Shown: positions 19,449-29,600, counted from the stretch's first letter. The stretch: 64,000 nucleotides of DNA from Pseudomonas fortuita (GCF_026898135.2 NZ_CP114035.2:2583501-2647500); one strand, 5' to 3'. Notes: generated by a model from the letters alone, not told the origin. Program-made: numbers and translations.

Positions 19449-20909
19449 ATGCTCGAACTCAAAGACCCTTCTTTGCTCAAACAACAGGCGTTCATCGACG
19501 GCCTCTGGGTGAGTGCCGATTCCGGCGAAACCTTTGCTGTCACCAACCCTGCCACCGGCGAAGAACTGGCGCGCATTCCGCAAATGGGCGCCGCCGAAGC
19601 CGAACGCGCGGTGCTGGCTGCGCACCGTGCCTTCAAACCGTGGAAGCGCAAGACCGCCAAGGAGCGCGCCGAGCTGCTGCAGCGCTGGTACGCGCTCATG
19701 CTCGAAAATCAGGAGGACCTCGCCCGCCTGCTGACCGCCGAACAAGGCAAGCCACTGGCCGAAGCCCGTGGCGAATTGGGCAACGGCATGTCCTTCGTGC
19801 AGTGGTTTGCCGAGGAAGCCAAGCGCGTCTACGGCGACACCATCCCGCAGCCCTCGGCAGACAAGCGCATCATCGTCACCAAGGAGCCGATCGGCGTCAC
19901 GGCGGCCATCACGCCGTGGAACTTCCCCCACGCGATGATTACCCGCAAGGTGGCCCCGGCCCTGGCCGCCGGTTGCCCGATGGTGCTGCGCCCGGCCAGC
20001 CAGACACCACTGTCGGCCCTGGCCCTGGCGGCCCTGGCCGAACGCGCCGGTATCCCCGCTGGCGTGTTCAGTGTGGTCACCGGCAGCGCGACCCAGATCG
20101 GCAGCGTGCTGACCGGCCACCCGCTGGTGCGCAAGTTCAGCTTCACCGGCTCCACGCCGGTGGGCAAGCGGCTGATTGGGCAATGCGCCGAGACCGTGAA
20201 GAAGGTGTCCATGGAGCTGGGCGGCAACGCGCCGTTCATTGTCTTCGATGACGCCGACCTCGACCTGGCCGTGGAAGGCGCGATGCTGTCGAAGTTCCGC
20301 AATGCCGGGCAGACCTGCGTCTGCGCCAACCGTATCTATGTGCAGGACGGTATCTACGAACGGTTTGCCGAGAAGCTCGCCGCTGCTGCCTCGGGCCTGC
20401 GCCTGGGTAATGGTGTAGAGGCCGGTGTGACCCAAGGCCCGATGATCGATGAGAACGCCGTGCGCAAGGTCGAAGAGCACATCAGTGATGCCCTTGAGAA
20501 AGGCGCACGGCTGATCGCAGGTGGCCAACGCCACGCGCTGGGTGGCAGCTTCTTCGAGCCGACCGTGCTCACTGAAGTTACGGCGCAGATGAAAGTGGCC
20601 CACGAGGAAACGTTCGGGCCACTGGCGCCACTGTTCCGCTTCTCCAGCGAGGACGAGGTGGTCGAGCTGGCCAACGCCACGGAGTTCGGCCTGGCCAGCT
20701 ACTTCTACAGCCGCGATATCGGCCGCGTGCTGCGCGTCAGCGAAGACCTCGAATACGGCATGGTCGGCGTCAACACTGCGGCAATCGCCAACGAGATGGC
20801 GCCGTTCGGAGGCGTCAAGCAATCGGGCCTTGGCCGCGAAGGTTCGCGCTACGGCATCGAAGACTATCTGGAAATCAAGTACGTGTGCCTCGGCGGCGTC
20901 GACCGCTAA
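19449..20909 (+). CDS. 3-sulfolactaldehyde dehydrogenase (GabD-like ALDH)
   Basis: Aldehyde dehydrogenase of 486 residues oxidising sulfolactaldehyde from the aldolase step to 3-sulfolactate with NAD(P)+. The catalytic cysteine is C290 (GQTCVCANR), general base E256 (SMELGGN), oxyanion N158 (TPWNFP), and the coenzyme loop FTGSTPVG at 232-239. The sequence is close to succinate-semialdehyde dehydrogenases, with an acid-bearing substrate like sulfolactaldehyde. Odd point: the residue normally Lys in the KPAS coenzyme motif is Arg here (R181 in LRPASQT). It follows the dehydratase by 22 bases, with a strong hairpin after the stop. End of the SQ cluster. Confidence 0.88.
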   Translation: MLELKDPSLLKQQAFIDGLWVSADSGETFAVTNPATGEELARIPQMGAAEAERAVLAAHRAFKPWKRKTAKERAELLQRWYALMLENQEDLARLLTAEQGKPLAEARGELGNGMSFVQWFAEEAKRVYGDTIPQPSADKRIIVTKEPIGVTAAITPWNFPHAMITRKVAPALAAGCPMVLRPASQTPLSALALAALAERAGIPAGVFSVVTGSATQIGSVLTGHPLVRKFSFTGSTPVGKRLIGQCAETVKKVSMELGGNAPFIVFDDADLDLAVEGAMLSKFRNAGQTCVCANRIYVQDGIYERFAEKLAAAASGLRLGNGVEAGVTQGPMIDENAVRKVEEHISDALEKGARLIAGGQRHALGGSFFEPTVLTEVTAQMKVAHEETFGPLAPLFRFSSEDEVVELANATEFGLASYFYSRDIGRVLRVSEDLEYGMVGVNTAAIANEMAPFGGVKQSGLGREGSRYGIEDYLEIKYVCLGGVDR

Positions 20910-20914
20910 AGCCT

Positions 20915-20945
20915 GTCACAGGGGGCAGGCGCTGCCCCCTGTGAC
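20915..20945 (+). terminator. Strong hairpin terminator after SQ cluster
   Basis: Perfect 14-bp stem, GTCACAGGGGGCAG with CTGCCCCCTGTGAC, loop GCG, starting 5 bases after the aldehyde dehydrogenase stop. No T-run follows, so it may act through strong structure or Rho, or protect the 3' end. Confidence 0.6.
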
Positions 20946-20956
20946 TGAGCACCCAT

Positions 20957-20968
20957 AAGAACAACAAG
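20957..20968 (+). promoter_or_regulatory. Candidate Crc/Hfq motif before gluconate dehydrogenase operon
   Basis: AAGAACAACAAG, the same AAGAACAACAA word found before the MFS gene at 5497, 20 bases upstream of the start. Fits AANAANAA. Function inferred. Confidence 0.5.
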
Positions 20969-20987
20969 CCCCGCATGGAGTAGCCCC

Positions 20988-21710
20988 ATGTCCGATACCC
21001 CCAATGCGCGCCGCCGCTTCCTGCAAGGCGGCCTGGCGCTAATCCCGCTGGTGACGCTAGCCAGCCACGGCGTTCCGACCGCTTTCGGCGATACACCTCG
21101 TCAGCCAGCCACCCCGCAACTGCAGCCGGACGACTATCGACCACGGTTCTTCACAGACGTTGAATGGGCATTCGTGCAGGCGGCCTGTGAACGACTGATC
21201 CCCACCGATGAACTTGGGCCAGGCGCCATCGCCTGTGGCATCCCCGGGTTCATCGATCGTCAGATGGACACGCCCTACGGCCACGGCGCGTTGTTCTACA
21301 GCCAAGGTCCGTTCATTACCGATCAGCTGCCGGAGCTCGGCTATCAAGGCCGCCTTGCGCCCCGGGACATTCTGCGGCTGGGCATTGCCGGCTGCGATCA
21401 GTGGTGCCGGCAAACCCACGGCCAACCTTTTGCCGGGCTCGCCAGCCTGATGCAGGCGCAGGTGTTGCACCTGCTGGAAGAGGGTAAGGTGCCGCTGGAA
21501 GCGTTGCCCAGTTCGCAGTTCTTCAATCAGCTGCTGCGCAACACCCGCGAAGGTTACTTCGCCGACCCTGTCTACGGCGGCAATCGTGATATGGCGGGGT
21601 GGAAGATGATCGGTTTCCCCGGTGCCCGTGCCGACTTCATGGACTGGATCGACCACCCCGGCGAGCGCTATCCGCTGGGGCCGGTGTCGATCAGTGGGCA
21701 AAGGGGGTAG
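20988..21710 (+). CDS. Gluconate 2-dehydrogenase, gamma (subunit 3) with Tat signal
   Basis: Small subunit of the membrane-bound FAD gluconate 2-dehydrogenase family, 240 residues. The N-terminus ARRRFLQGGLALIPLVTLAS is a twin-arginine signal, so it should carry the folded flavoprotein partner through the Tat system to the periplasm. The body matches the gluconate 2-dehydrogenase subunit 3 domain (FTDVEWAFVQAACERLIPTD and GPGAIACGIPGFIDRQM). A GGAG ribosome site precedes the ATG. First of three tightly linked genes: gamma, FAD subunit, cytochrome c. Periplasmic oxidation of gluconate to 2-ketogluconate feeding the quinone pool is the usual role. Confidence 0.85.
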   Translation: MSDTPNARRRFLQGGLALIPLVTLASHGVPTAFGDTPRQPATPQLQPDDYRPRFFTDVEWAFVQAACERLIPTDELGPGAIACGIPGFIDRQMDTPYGHGALFYSQGPFITDQLPELGYQGRLAPRDILRLGIAGCDQWCRQTHGQPFAGLASLMQAQVLHLLEEGKVPLEALPSSQFFNQLLRNTREGYFADPVYGGNRDMAGWKMIGFPGARADFMDWIDHPGERYPLGPVSISGQRG

Positions 21711-21712
21711 AC

Positions 21713-23485
21713 ATGGCGATCAAACATCCCCCGGTGGACGTGGTGCTGGTCGGCCTGGGCTGGACTGGCTCGATCATGGGCATGGAAATGACCGACGCGG
21801 GCCTGCAGGTACTGGCCCTTGAGCGCGGCGAGATGCAGGACACGCCCACCACGGCGAACTACCCCAACGTTATCGACGAACTGGCGTACACGGTGCGCGG
21901 CAAGCTTTACCAGGACCTGGCCCGCGAGACGGTCACGTTCCGGCACAACATCAGCGGTGTCGCGGTACCGTACCGCCAGCATGGATCGATCCTGCTCGGC
22001 ACCGGTGTCGGTGGCTCGGGCTTTCACTGGAACGGCCTTACCTGGCGCGCCCAGGCGAGTGACCTGCGCCTGCGCAGCCATTACGAAGAGCGTTATGGCA
22101 AGCACTTCATCCCCCAGGGCATGACGATCCAGGACTTCGGCGTCAGCTACGAAGAGCTCGAGCCGTACTTTGCCCGTTTTGAAGCGGTTGCAGGGATCGC
22201 TGGCAAGGCCGGTAACCTCAACGGCACCGTGGTCAAGGGTGGCAACCGTTTTGAAGCACCACGCAGCAGCGAGTTTCCACTGCCAGCGCTGAAAGATGTG
22301 TATGGCGCGCAGTTGTTCGCCAAGGCCGCACGCGAACTGGGCTACGAGCCGTTCCCGATTCCTGCCGCCAACGCCTCCGAGCCTTACACCAACCCCTACG
22401 GTGTGCGCATGGGGCCGTGCAACTTCTGCGGGTTCTGCGAGAACTACGGGTGCTACATGTATTCCAAAGGCTCGCCGCAGACCACGATCCTGCCGGTGCT
22501 GCTCAAACGTCCGAATTTCAAGGTCAAAACCCAGGCGCAGGTGATCAAGGTCAACCTCGACAGCAGCGGCAAACTGGCCACTGGGGTGACCTACATCGAT
22601 GCCCAGGGCCGCGAGGTCGAGCAACCCGCGCAACTGGTGATCCTCACGGCCTTCCAGCTGCACAACGTGCGCCTGTTGCTGCTGTCGGGGATCGGCAAGC
22701 CCTATGACCCGGTCAGCGGGGATGGGGTGGTGGGCAAGAACTATGCGTACCAGATGAATGGCGGTGTCAGCGTGATGCTGCCCAAGGGCACGCAACTCAA
22801 TCCGTTCATTGGCGCCGGTGCCGGTGGCCAGGCCATCGACGACTTCAACGGTGACAACTTCGACCACGCGCCGCTGGGCTTCCTTGGCGGGGCGAACATT
22901 CGTCACAACCGCACCGGTGGGCGCCCCATCGGGCAGGCGACCACACCCAAGGCTGCGCCCAAGTGGGGCAAGGGCTGGAAAGCCGCGACCCAGGACAGTT
23001 ATCAACGCCTGATGGGCATCAACGCTCAAGGTTCGGTCATGGCCTATCGCGACAGCTACCTGAGCCTGGACCCGACCTACCGCGATGCCTACGGCCAGCC
23101 GCTGCTGCGCATCACCTTCGACTGGCACGACAACGAGTTCAAGATGACCCAGTACACCGTGGACAAGGCGCAGCGTATCGCCGAGGTGCTCGGTGGCAGC
23201 GTCGAGAACAATGCCAAGAAGCCCGGCAGTCATTACGACACCCGGGTCTATCAGAGTACCCACACCACGGGTGGCGCGATAATGGGCAGCGACCCCGCCT
23301 CCAGTGTCGTCAACCGATTCCTGCAATGCTGGGACGTACATAACGTGTTCGTCACGGGCGCGTCGGCATTCCCGCAGAACTTCGGCTATAACCCGACCGG
23401 TCTGGTGGGGGCCTTGACCTATTGGGCCGCGCACCACATCCGTGAGCACTACCTGCCCAACCCCGGGCCGATGGTGCAAGCATGA
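21713..23485 (+). CDS. GMC-family FAD subunit of gluconate 2-dehydrogenase
   Basis: GMC oxidoreductase of about 590 residues without its own export signal; it presumably rides with the Tat-targeted gamma subunit. The FAD dinucleotide motif is near the start (VVLVGLGWTGSIMGME, then VLALERGE); the Cys-rich CNFCGFCENYGCYMYSKGSP near the middle is typical of these dehydrogenases and may bind an Fe-S cluster. The GMC C-terminal region shows STHTTGGAIMGSDP and FPQNFGYNPTGLVGAL. The ATG at 21713 has AAAGGGGG and follows the gamma stop by two bases; the longer frame overlaps gamma and is not conserved. Substrate likely gluconate, but other sugar acids are possible. Confidence 0.88.
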   Translation: MAIKHPPVDVVLVGLGWTGSIMGMEMTDAGLQVLALERGEMQDTPTTANYPNVIDELAYTVRGKLYQDLARETVTFRHNISGVAVPYRQHGSILLGTGVGGSGFHWNGLTWRAQASDLRLRSHYEERYGKHFIPQGMTIQDFGVSYEELEPYFARFEAVAGIAGKAGNLNGTVVKGGNRFEAPRSSEFPLPALKDVYGAQLFAKAARELGYEPFPIPAANASEPYTNPYGVRMGPCNFCGFCENYGCYMYSKGSPQTTILPVLLKRPNFKVKTQAQVIKVNLDSSGKLATGVTYIDAQGREVEQPAQLVILTAFQLHNVRLLLLSGIGKPYDPVSGDGVVGKNYAYQMNGGVSVMLPKGTQLNPFIGAGAGGQAIDDFNGDNFDHAPLGFLGGANIRHNRTGGRPIGQATTPKAAPKWGKGWKAATQDSYQRLMGINAQGSVMAYRDSYLSLDPTYRDAYGQPLLRITFDWHDNEFKMTQYTVDKAQRIAEVLGGSVENNAKKPGSHYDTRVYQSTHTTGGAIMGSDPASSVVNRFLQCWDVHNVFVTGASAFPQNFGYNPTGLVGALTYWAAHHIREHYLPNPGPMVQA

Positions 23486-23496
23486 GGTACGCAAAT

Positions 23497-24792
23497 ATGA
23501 AATACCTCGCCTCATTGCTGGCCTATGCGGGTTTGTTGGCTACACCTGCGCACGCTGGCGAAGACCCCTTGGTTGCCAAGGGCCGTTATCTGGCACGAGC
23601 GGGGGACTGCGTCGCTTGCCACACTGCCAAGGATGGCAAGCCGTTTGCCGGCGGCCTGCCGATGGCAACGCCGATTGGCGTGGTGTACTCCACCAACATC
23701 ACCCCGGACCGTCAAACCGGTATCGGGACATACCGTTTCGAGGACTTTGACAAGGCTGTTCGCCATGGCGTCGCCAAGGCCGGTTACAGCCTTTATCCGG
23801 CGATGCCTTATCCGTCGTATGCGCGGGTGTCCGATGAAGACATGCAGGCGCTGTACGCGTACTTCATGCACGGTGTCACGCCGGTGACCCAAGCTACTCA
23901 GGCCCCGAACATTCCCTGGCCGCTATCGATGCGTTGGCCACTGCATGTGTGGCGCAACCTGTTCGCACCAAGCGTCGACACGGCTGCTGCTGACACGCCG
24001 ATGCAAGACCCTGTGCTTGCGCGGGGCGCGTACTTGGTAGAAGGGCTCGGCCATTGCGGCGCCTGCCATACGCCGCGTGCGTTCAGCCTGCAGGAAAAAG
24101 CGCTCGGCGCTAGCGAAGGCGAAGCATTTCTCGCAGGTGGTGACGCGCAGGAAGGGTGGGTCGGAAAAAACCTCAGGGGGGATCATCGACACGGCCTGGG
24201 AAGCTGGAGCGAGGCTGAGCTGGTCGACTTTTTCAAGACCGGGCGAACGGACAAAGCGGCAGTCTTCGGCAGTATGAGTGAAGTGGTGGTGCACAGCCTG
24301 CAGTATCTGACCGATGAAGACCGGTTGGCGATCGCCCGATACCTCAAGCAGTTGCCAGCGCTCGATCCGGACGATCGCCCTCACGTTGCGGACCCTGCCA
24401 CCTATCAGGCACTGCATGACGGCCTGACTCCGACCCTGGGCGCAAGGCTCTACGCGGATAACTGCATGGCTTGCCACCGCAGTGACGGCAAGGGCTACGC
24501 GCAGGTCTTTCCTGCATTGGCCGCTAACCCTGTGCTGAATGTCGACGATCCGCAATCGTTGATTCGCATGGTGCTTGAAGGCGGGACATTGCCTTCGACC
24601 CACGCCGCACCGACGTCGTTCAGCATGCCGCCGCTGGGGTGGCGCCTGAGCGACAATGAGGTGGCCCAGGTGTTGAACTTTGTCCGAGGTGCCTGGGGCA
24701 ACTCCGGAGTGCCGATCACTGCAAGCTCCGTTGCTCGAATACGCGACGCGTTGTCAGCTGACGCATTGCGAGTACCTGGAATGCAGAAATAG
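23497..24792 (+). CDS. Triheme cytochrome c subunit of gluconate 2-dehydrogenase
   Basis: Exported cytochrome of about 431 residues with a signal peptide ending near TPAHA-GEDP and three haem c motifs: CVACH, CGACH and CMACH, spread evenly as in alcohol and gluconate dehydrogenase cytochromes. It takes electrons from the flavoprotein and passes them to ubiquinone at the inner membrane. Two starts are possible: 23482 overlaps the FAD subunit stop (ATGA), but 23497 has GAGG at nine bases and gives a cleaner signal peptide, so I chose it. Last gene of the operon; the DNA beyond is decayed. Confidence 0.87.
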   Translation: MKYLASLLAYAGLLATPAHAGEDPLVAKGRYLARAGDCVACHTAKDGKPFAGGLPMATPIGVVYSTNITPDRQTGIGTYRFEDFDKAVRHGVAKAGYSLYPAMPYPSYARVSDEDMQALYAYFMHGVTPVTQATQAPNIPWPLSMRWPLHVWRNLFAPSVDTAAADTPMQDPVLARGAYLVEGLGHCGACHTPRAFSLQEKALGASEGEAFLAGGDAQEGWVGKNLRGDHRHGLGSWSEAELVDFFKTGRTDKAAVFGSMSEVVVHSLQYLTDEDRLAIARYLKQLPALDPDDRPHVADPATYQALHDGLTPTLGARLYADNCMACHRSDGKGYAQVFPALAANPVLNVDDPQSLIRMVLEGGTLPSTHAAPTSFSMPPLGWRLSDNEVAQVLNFVRGAWGNSGVPITASSVARIRDALSADALRVPGMQK

Positions 24793-24956
24793 AGTGCGGT
24801 TTCAGATGCCCTGAGAGTTCAAATGGAGCTGATCAATCTGCCACGCTTGAGCGGCGCATTTCACCGTCTACTAATCGCAATAATCCCAGCGGATTGGTAT
24901 TTTGCAGCGCCGGGGGCAGTAACTCGTCCGGGTAATTCTGGAAGCAGACCGGACGT

Positions 24957-25247
24957 AGGAAAGCGTTCTATCGCGACCGCCTGGGCTTCGTCACCACCGA
25001 CAGCTTCATGGGCGTCGGCCCGTTCATGCGCACAGCCGGCATGGGCGACCACCACTGCCTGTTCATGATTCAGACGCCGCCGCACATGCAGGGCTGCGAG
25101 CACTTCACCTTCCACATGGGCAGCGGCACCGAGGTGCTGCTGGCTGGCACGCGCTTCCAGCAGAACGGCTGGACCAGCTTTTGGGGCCCAGGCCGGCACC
25201 TGCTGGGCTCCAACTGGTTCTGATACTTCAACAGCCCGCTGGGGGGT
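24957..25247 (+). pseudogene. VOC/extradiol dioxygenase-like remnant
   Basis: In one frame the DNA reads KAFYRDRLGFVTTDSFMGVG, then MRTAGMGDHHCLFMIQTPPH, then GPGRHLLGSNWF, a stop (TGA at 25221) where Trp is expected, and YFNSPLGG. This is the middle of a vicinal-oxygen-chelate (glyoxalase/dioxygenase) protein with His and Glu ligand-like residues, but with no proper start and an internal stop. Seen directly; family by pattern. Remnant only. Confidence 0.6.
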
Positions 25248-25487
25248 TACCCGGTGAACCTGCAAGCCAGCCTCGAGCTGCTCAACCAGTTGCGCAACCC
25301 CAATTGGCCACCGGTGCTGGTGTATGCCAGCAGCGTCGCGGTGTACGGCGGTGAGTTGCCGGCTCGCATGGACGAAGGCCAGCCGGCGTCACCTCAACTA
25401 TCTTATGCAGCGCACAAGCGCATGGTGGAAATCGCCTTGCTGGACCTGTCACGCACATGGATGCGCCCTGGCACTATGCGTCAGTGA
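25248..25487 (+). pseudogene. NAD-dependent epimerase/dehydratase remnant
   Basis: In the same frame as the VOC remnant, without a break, the sequence becomes NLQASLELLNQLRNPNWPPV then LVYASSVAVYGGELP and SYAAHKRMVEIALLDLSR, the central part of a short-chain NAD epimerase (YASS motif and YxxxK-like YAAHK). The NAD-binding start and the substrate-binding end are missing. The in-frame join to the VOC remnant shows a deletion fused two genes. Confidence 0.6.
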
Positions 25488-25671
25488 AACGGGAGATGCT
25501 TCAATCATCTGGGAAGGGCACAAGGCCGGGCGGGATATCGGTTATGGGCAGATGGAAAAGCTGGCCAACCTGGAGCAGTTACCTGATTTCGGTTTTCTGG
25601 TGAGTTGTTTTCCTTACAAGATCCGCCATGCCTCGGCCGGGTTTGTTCGAGCTGTCGCAATAATGGAGTAA
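25448..25671 (+). pseudogene. Cyclase-family metal hydrolase remnant
   Basis: THMDAPWHYAS (25451 on) is the metal-site motif of kynurenine-formamidase-like cyclases. In another frame IGYGQMEKLANLEQLPDFGF and VSCFPYKIRHASAGFVRAVA form the C-terminus of the same family with a stop at 25671. The middle is deleted and the two ends are out of frame. Non-functional. Confidence 0.55.
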
Positions 25672-26066
25672 ATGAGCGCTGGTACAACCATTCCCCCATC
25701 AGGCGCAGCATGACCCCGGAAGGCTTCTTGGCCGCCTACAGACTGTCAGGGTCGCCAAAGAACATTTGGAAAGGCCTCTGGAACGGCGTTTCTGGCTTCA
25801 AAAAGCAGAAATGTACCCCCAAAAATACCCGCGATACCCCCAGCAGGATGCGCGATCGAGAATGGCGATTTCTGACAGCTGTCAAAGTCAGCCAGACGGC
25901 TTGCACTCGACCTGCCAGGCAGTCCGATGCAGCAACCTTGAAGTGCTCGCAGTCATACGCTTTAACCGTCCTCGGAAGCCGCTGCCATGCCGATCAAGAT
26001 CGAACCAACGAGCGCCTGTGAAGAGCGCCGCACCAGCAGAAAGCCTCATCAGGCCGGTACCTGTCA
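25672..26066. other. Non-coding/decayed spacer
   Basis: About 400 bases between the cyclase remnant and the mgtC-like gene with no convincing gene. One frame has WYNHSPIRRSMTPEGF, which faintly recalls transposase ends, but too little to call. No tRNA or terminator recognised. Confidence 0.4.
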
Positions 26067-26582
26067 ATGGACCTGATCTGGCAAACAATCCAGGCCGAAT
26101 TCGCCGACATTGGCGATGAGCGCGAGATCGTACGAATCCTCGTACGCCTGGTAATGGCTGCCGTACTCGGCGCAGTGCTGGGCTTCGAGCGCGAGCACAA
26201 GGGCAAGTCCGCCGGGGTGCGCACGCACATGCTGGTGTCGCTGGGGGCGGCGCTGTTCGTGCTGGCACCGAGCATGGCAGGTGCCGATGCGCAGGCGCTC
26301 AGCCGGGTGATTCAGGGCATCGTTGCCGGTATCGGCTTTCTGGGCGCGGGCACCATTCTCAAAGGCAATGGCCAGGACACCAGTCATGTGAAAGGCCTGA
26401 CCACAGCCGCGGGGCTATGGATGACGGCGGCCATCGGTACGGCAGCCGGGATGGGACGCGAAGCCACGGCGCTGGTCAGCACGGTGCTGGCGCTGTTGGT
26501 GCTGGGCACGATGCCCTTGCTGGTGGAAAAGGTCGAAAGGCAAGACGAAGAAAAACAGAAGGAGGAGGGCAGGAAGCACTGA
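26067..26582 (+). CDS. MgtC/SapB family membrane protein
   Basis: Inner-membrane protein of 171 residues with four or five hydrophobic segments and the family core LGAVLGFEREHKGKSAGVRT followed by MLVSLGAALFVLAP and GIGFLGAGTILKG. MgtC proteins help growth at low Mg2+ and in host cells by modulating the F-type ATP synthase; SapB-like relatives may be transporters. It has the N-terminal conserved domain but lacks the long C-terminal ACT-like domain of Salmonella MgtC. Ends in a charged Lys/Glu tail. No gene partner; faces the hybrid kinase gene tail to tail. Confidence 0.85.
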   Translation: MDLIWQTIQAEFADIGDEREIVRILVRLVMAAVLGAVLGFEREHKGKSAGVRTHMLVSLGAALFVLAPSMAGADAQALSRVIQGIVAGIGFLGAGTILKGNGQDTSHVKGLTTAAGLWMTAAIGTAAGMGREATALVSTVLALLVLGTMPLLVEKVERQDEEKQKEEGRKH

Positions 26583-26621
26583 GGGGCGTGGGTCGCCCCC
26601 GCAAAGCCTGCCTTCCCTTAT

Positions 26622-29600
26622 TCAGACCGACGCTGATCCATTCAGGCGCTCGATCGCTTCGATCAGGTCGTCATAGCCCACAGGCTTGTTCAGGTGACGG
26701 TCGAACCCGGACTGGCGAGACTTGTATTGGTCGGCGCTGGCCCCATAGCCTGTCAACGCGATGGCCGGGATGTAGCGCAGATGCTCCAGGCCGCGCAGCG
26801 CCCGGATCAGAGCATGGCCGTCCATGCCAGGCATGCCGATGTCGGAAATGATCACGTCGTAACGCGCATCTGCCGCCGACTGCAGCGCCAGTTTCGGGTC
26901 GCTGTAGGCATCGACGTCGGCATCTTCCATCAACAGCAATTGTTCCATCACTTCCAGCACATCGACCGAGTCATCCACCAGCAGGATACGAACCCCTTTC
27001 AGCCGACCTTCTGATGGCAGCACTTCGCCTTGCACCTGGGGTTGCTGGGCGTACGCGCACAAGGGCAGGGTGATGATGAACGTACAACCCTGGCCTATTC
27101 CGGGAGACTCTACGCTGACCGCTCCGCCATGGGCTTCTACCAATTGACGAACCAGGGAAAGGCCAATACCTAGCCCCTCTCGCCCATGGCCGGTGGGTGC
27201 AGCCTGGTTGAACAGCTCAAAAATATCTTCCAGGGAGTTTTTGGCGAGGCCTATGCCCTGATCGATGACTTCAAGTCGCGCCTGCTCATCCTGCCGAGCA
27301 AGTCTCAACAGAATTTCGCCATCGGCAGGGCTGAACTTCAGTGCGTTGTTCAGCAGGTTCCAGATGATCTGGTCGACACGGGTGCTGTCGGCCTCCACAT
27401 AGACCGGTTCCCCATCGGCCGGCAGCGTCAGCCGAACACTTCGGCCGCGCTGCTCATTGCAAGCTACGGAGCAGATACCCTGCAGCACGGCGCACAAATC
27501 GACCGGCTGGGTCTTCAGTTTGAGTTTGCCCGTGCGGATGCGCGCTACATCGAGCAAGTCATCGATGATCCGCGCCTGGCTGGTGACCGCTTCGCGAATG
27601 ACGTTGACCGCTTTGCTCGCCATGCCGGTACTTGTGACCGATGGTATACGTCGCAAGATATCGGCATTGAGCTGAATCAGGTTCAACGGGTGCTTGAGCT
27701 CGTGGGACATCACTGCGAAGAACTCGTCCTTCATGTGGCTGGAGCTTTGTGACTCGGCCAGGCGCTTGCTTTGTTCGTCCTGCAGGCGCTTGTGGCCGGT
27801 CAGGTCACGGGCGATCTTCACGTAACCGCGCAGGCTGCTGCCCTTGAGGCGTGACACTTCGCCACTGCAATAGAAGCGGCTGCCGTCCTTGCGCACATGC
27901 CAGCGTTCGTCCTGGCCGCGGCCATGCAGGCGCGCGGCACGCAGTTCACGTTCTGGTTCGCCATCTTCGCGGTCCTGATCGGTGAAGATCAGCGCATAGT
28001 GCTGGCCAATCACTTCATCCTTGGCGTAGCCGAAGATCAACGCAGCGCCCGTGTTCCAATCGATTATCAGGCCCTGTTCATCAAGCAGGATGATGGCGAA
28101 GTCATGGGTGCTCTCCGCGACCAGGCGCATGCGCTCCTCACCTTGGCGCAAGCGTTCTTCGGCTGCGCGGCTTTTGGTGATATCAATGAACGTCAGCACG
28201 GTGCCATCGACATTCTGCTCGCTGGCCCGGTACGGTAGCAGGCGCGCCAGGTACCAATGCTGGTCCTGGCCGATCACTTCACGCTCGATCGTGGTTTCGC
28301 GCTCGATCACCGCACGCGCATCGTCCGCCAGGCCTGGATATTCCAGGCGATGGGTGATGTCGAGCAGCGAGCGGCCGGTGTCGACCGGCAGTATGCTGAA
28401 AATGGCGGTGGCCCCAGGGGTGAACCAGCGAATGTGCAGGTTGCGGTCGACAAACACGGTGGCGATCTGGGTGGAGGCGATCAGGTTGCTCAGGTAGTCG
28501 TTGATCTTGTCGGTTTCATCGACCTTGGTCTTGAGCTCGTAGTTGACCGTCAGCAATTCCTCGTTGATGGATTGCAGCTCTTCCTTGCTGGTTTCCAGCT
28601 CTTCGCTGGCCAGGCGCAACTCTTCGTTGACCGCCTGCATTTCTTCGTTCGAGGCCATCAGCTCCTGGCTGGAGATGTCGGACTGCTCGATGGTTTCCTG
28701 CAACTGCTGACGGGTACGCTGCAGTTCGCGCTCCAGGGTGCTCAACACCATGCCTTCGGTTTGCTGAATGGCAGGCGGGTTGTGGGGATCAGCTTCGCGA
28801 ACCTGGAAAATCACCAGCAGGCATTCGCTGCCACTGGGTTCGTCCTGGTGGGGCTGTACCTGTACCTGGACTTCGACGCGCTGATCGTCGACGGTGATGA
28901 TCACTGCGCCCGAGCTGACCGGCTGGCCGGTGTTTTGAGCCTGCAACAGGGTACTGCGCAGGGCAGGGCGCAGCGGCGTGAGTACCAGGTTGAGCAGGCT
29001 GGGGCTGACTTCGCCACCGGCGTGGCGCAGGAAGCGGCCGACACCATCGCTCATGTGCAAGATGTTGCCGTCAGCATCGACGATCAGGCTGGGCGGTGTG
29101 CGCCTGGACAACGCCCGGTGATGGATTTCAGCATAGGACAGCTTGCGCAGGGGCTTGGGTTTGGCGCGTACTGCTGGCGTGTCGGGCGTCTGAAGCCGCC
29201 CCGGGCGGCGCGCCGGTTCCACTTCCCTGGCGCGGAAGATGCGATGGCGCTTGTCCACGGCAATAAACAGGTCGGCCGCCACGTCCGCTGATTCCGAACT
29301 GCCCAGGAACAGGTAACCTCCTTTACGCAGGGCGAAGTGGAACAGCCGCAGGATTTCCCGTTGCACTTCCCGGTCCAGGTAGATGAGCAAGTTACGGCAT
29401 ACCACCAGGTCCAACTGAGAGAACGGTGGATCGGACAACAGGTTGTGCCGGGCGAACAGCACTTTTTCGCGAATGTCCTTGCGTACGCGGTAATTCTGAT
29501 TTTCCTTGATGAAGAACTGGCGCAGCCTGGCCGTGGGAACATCGGTGGCGATGGCATCGGGGTAAACGCCCAGCCGGCCGACATTGATCGCGCGCTCGTC

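Noticed and set aside
17672..20822. Minus-strand frames of 675 and 521 codons opposite dehydratase and aldehyde dehydrogenase
   Set aside because: Antisense shadows of well-supported genes.
21668..23515. 615-codon minus-strand frame opposite the FAD dehydrogenase subunit
   Set aside because: Antisense shadow; no domain seen.
25672..25760. Possible transposase end (WYNHSPIRRSMTPEGF)
   Set aside because: Too short and lacking DDE residues or inverted repeats.
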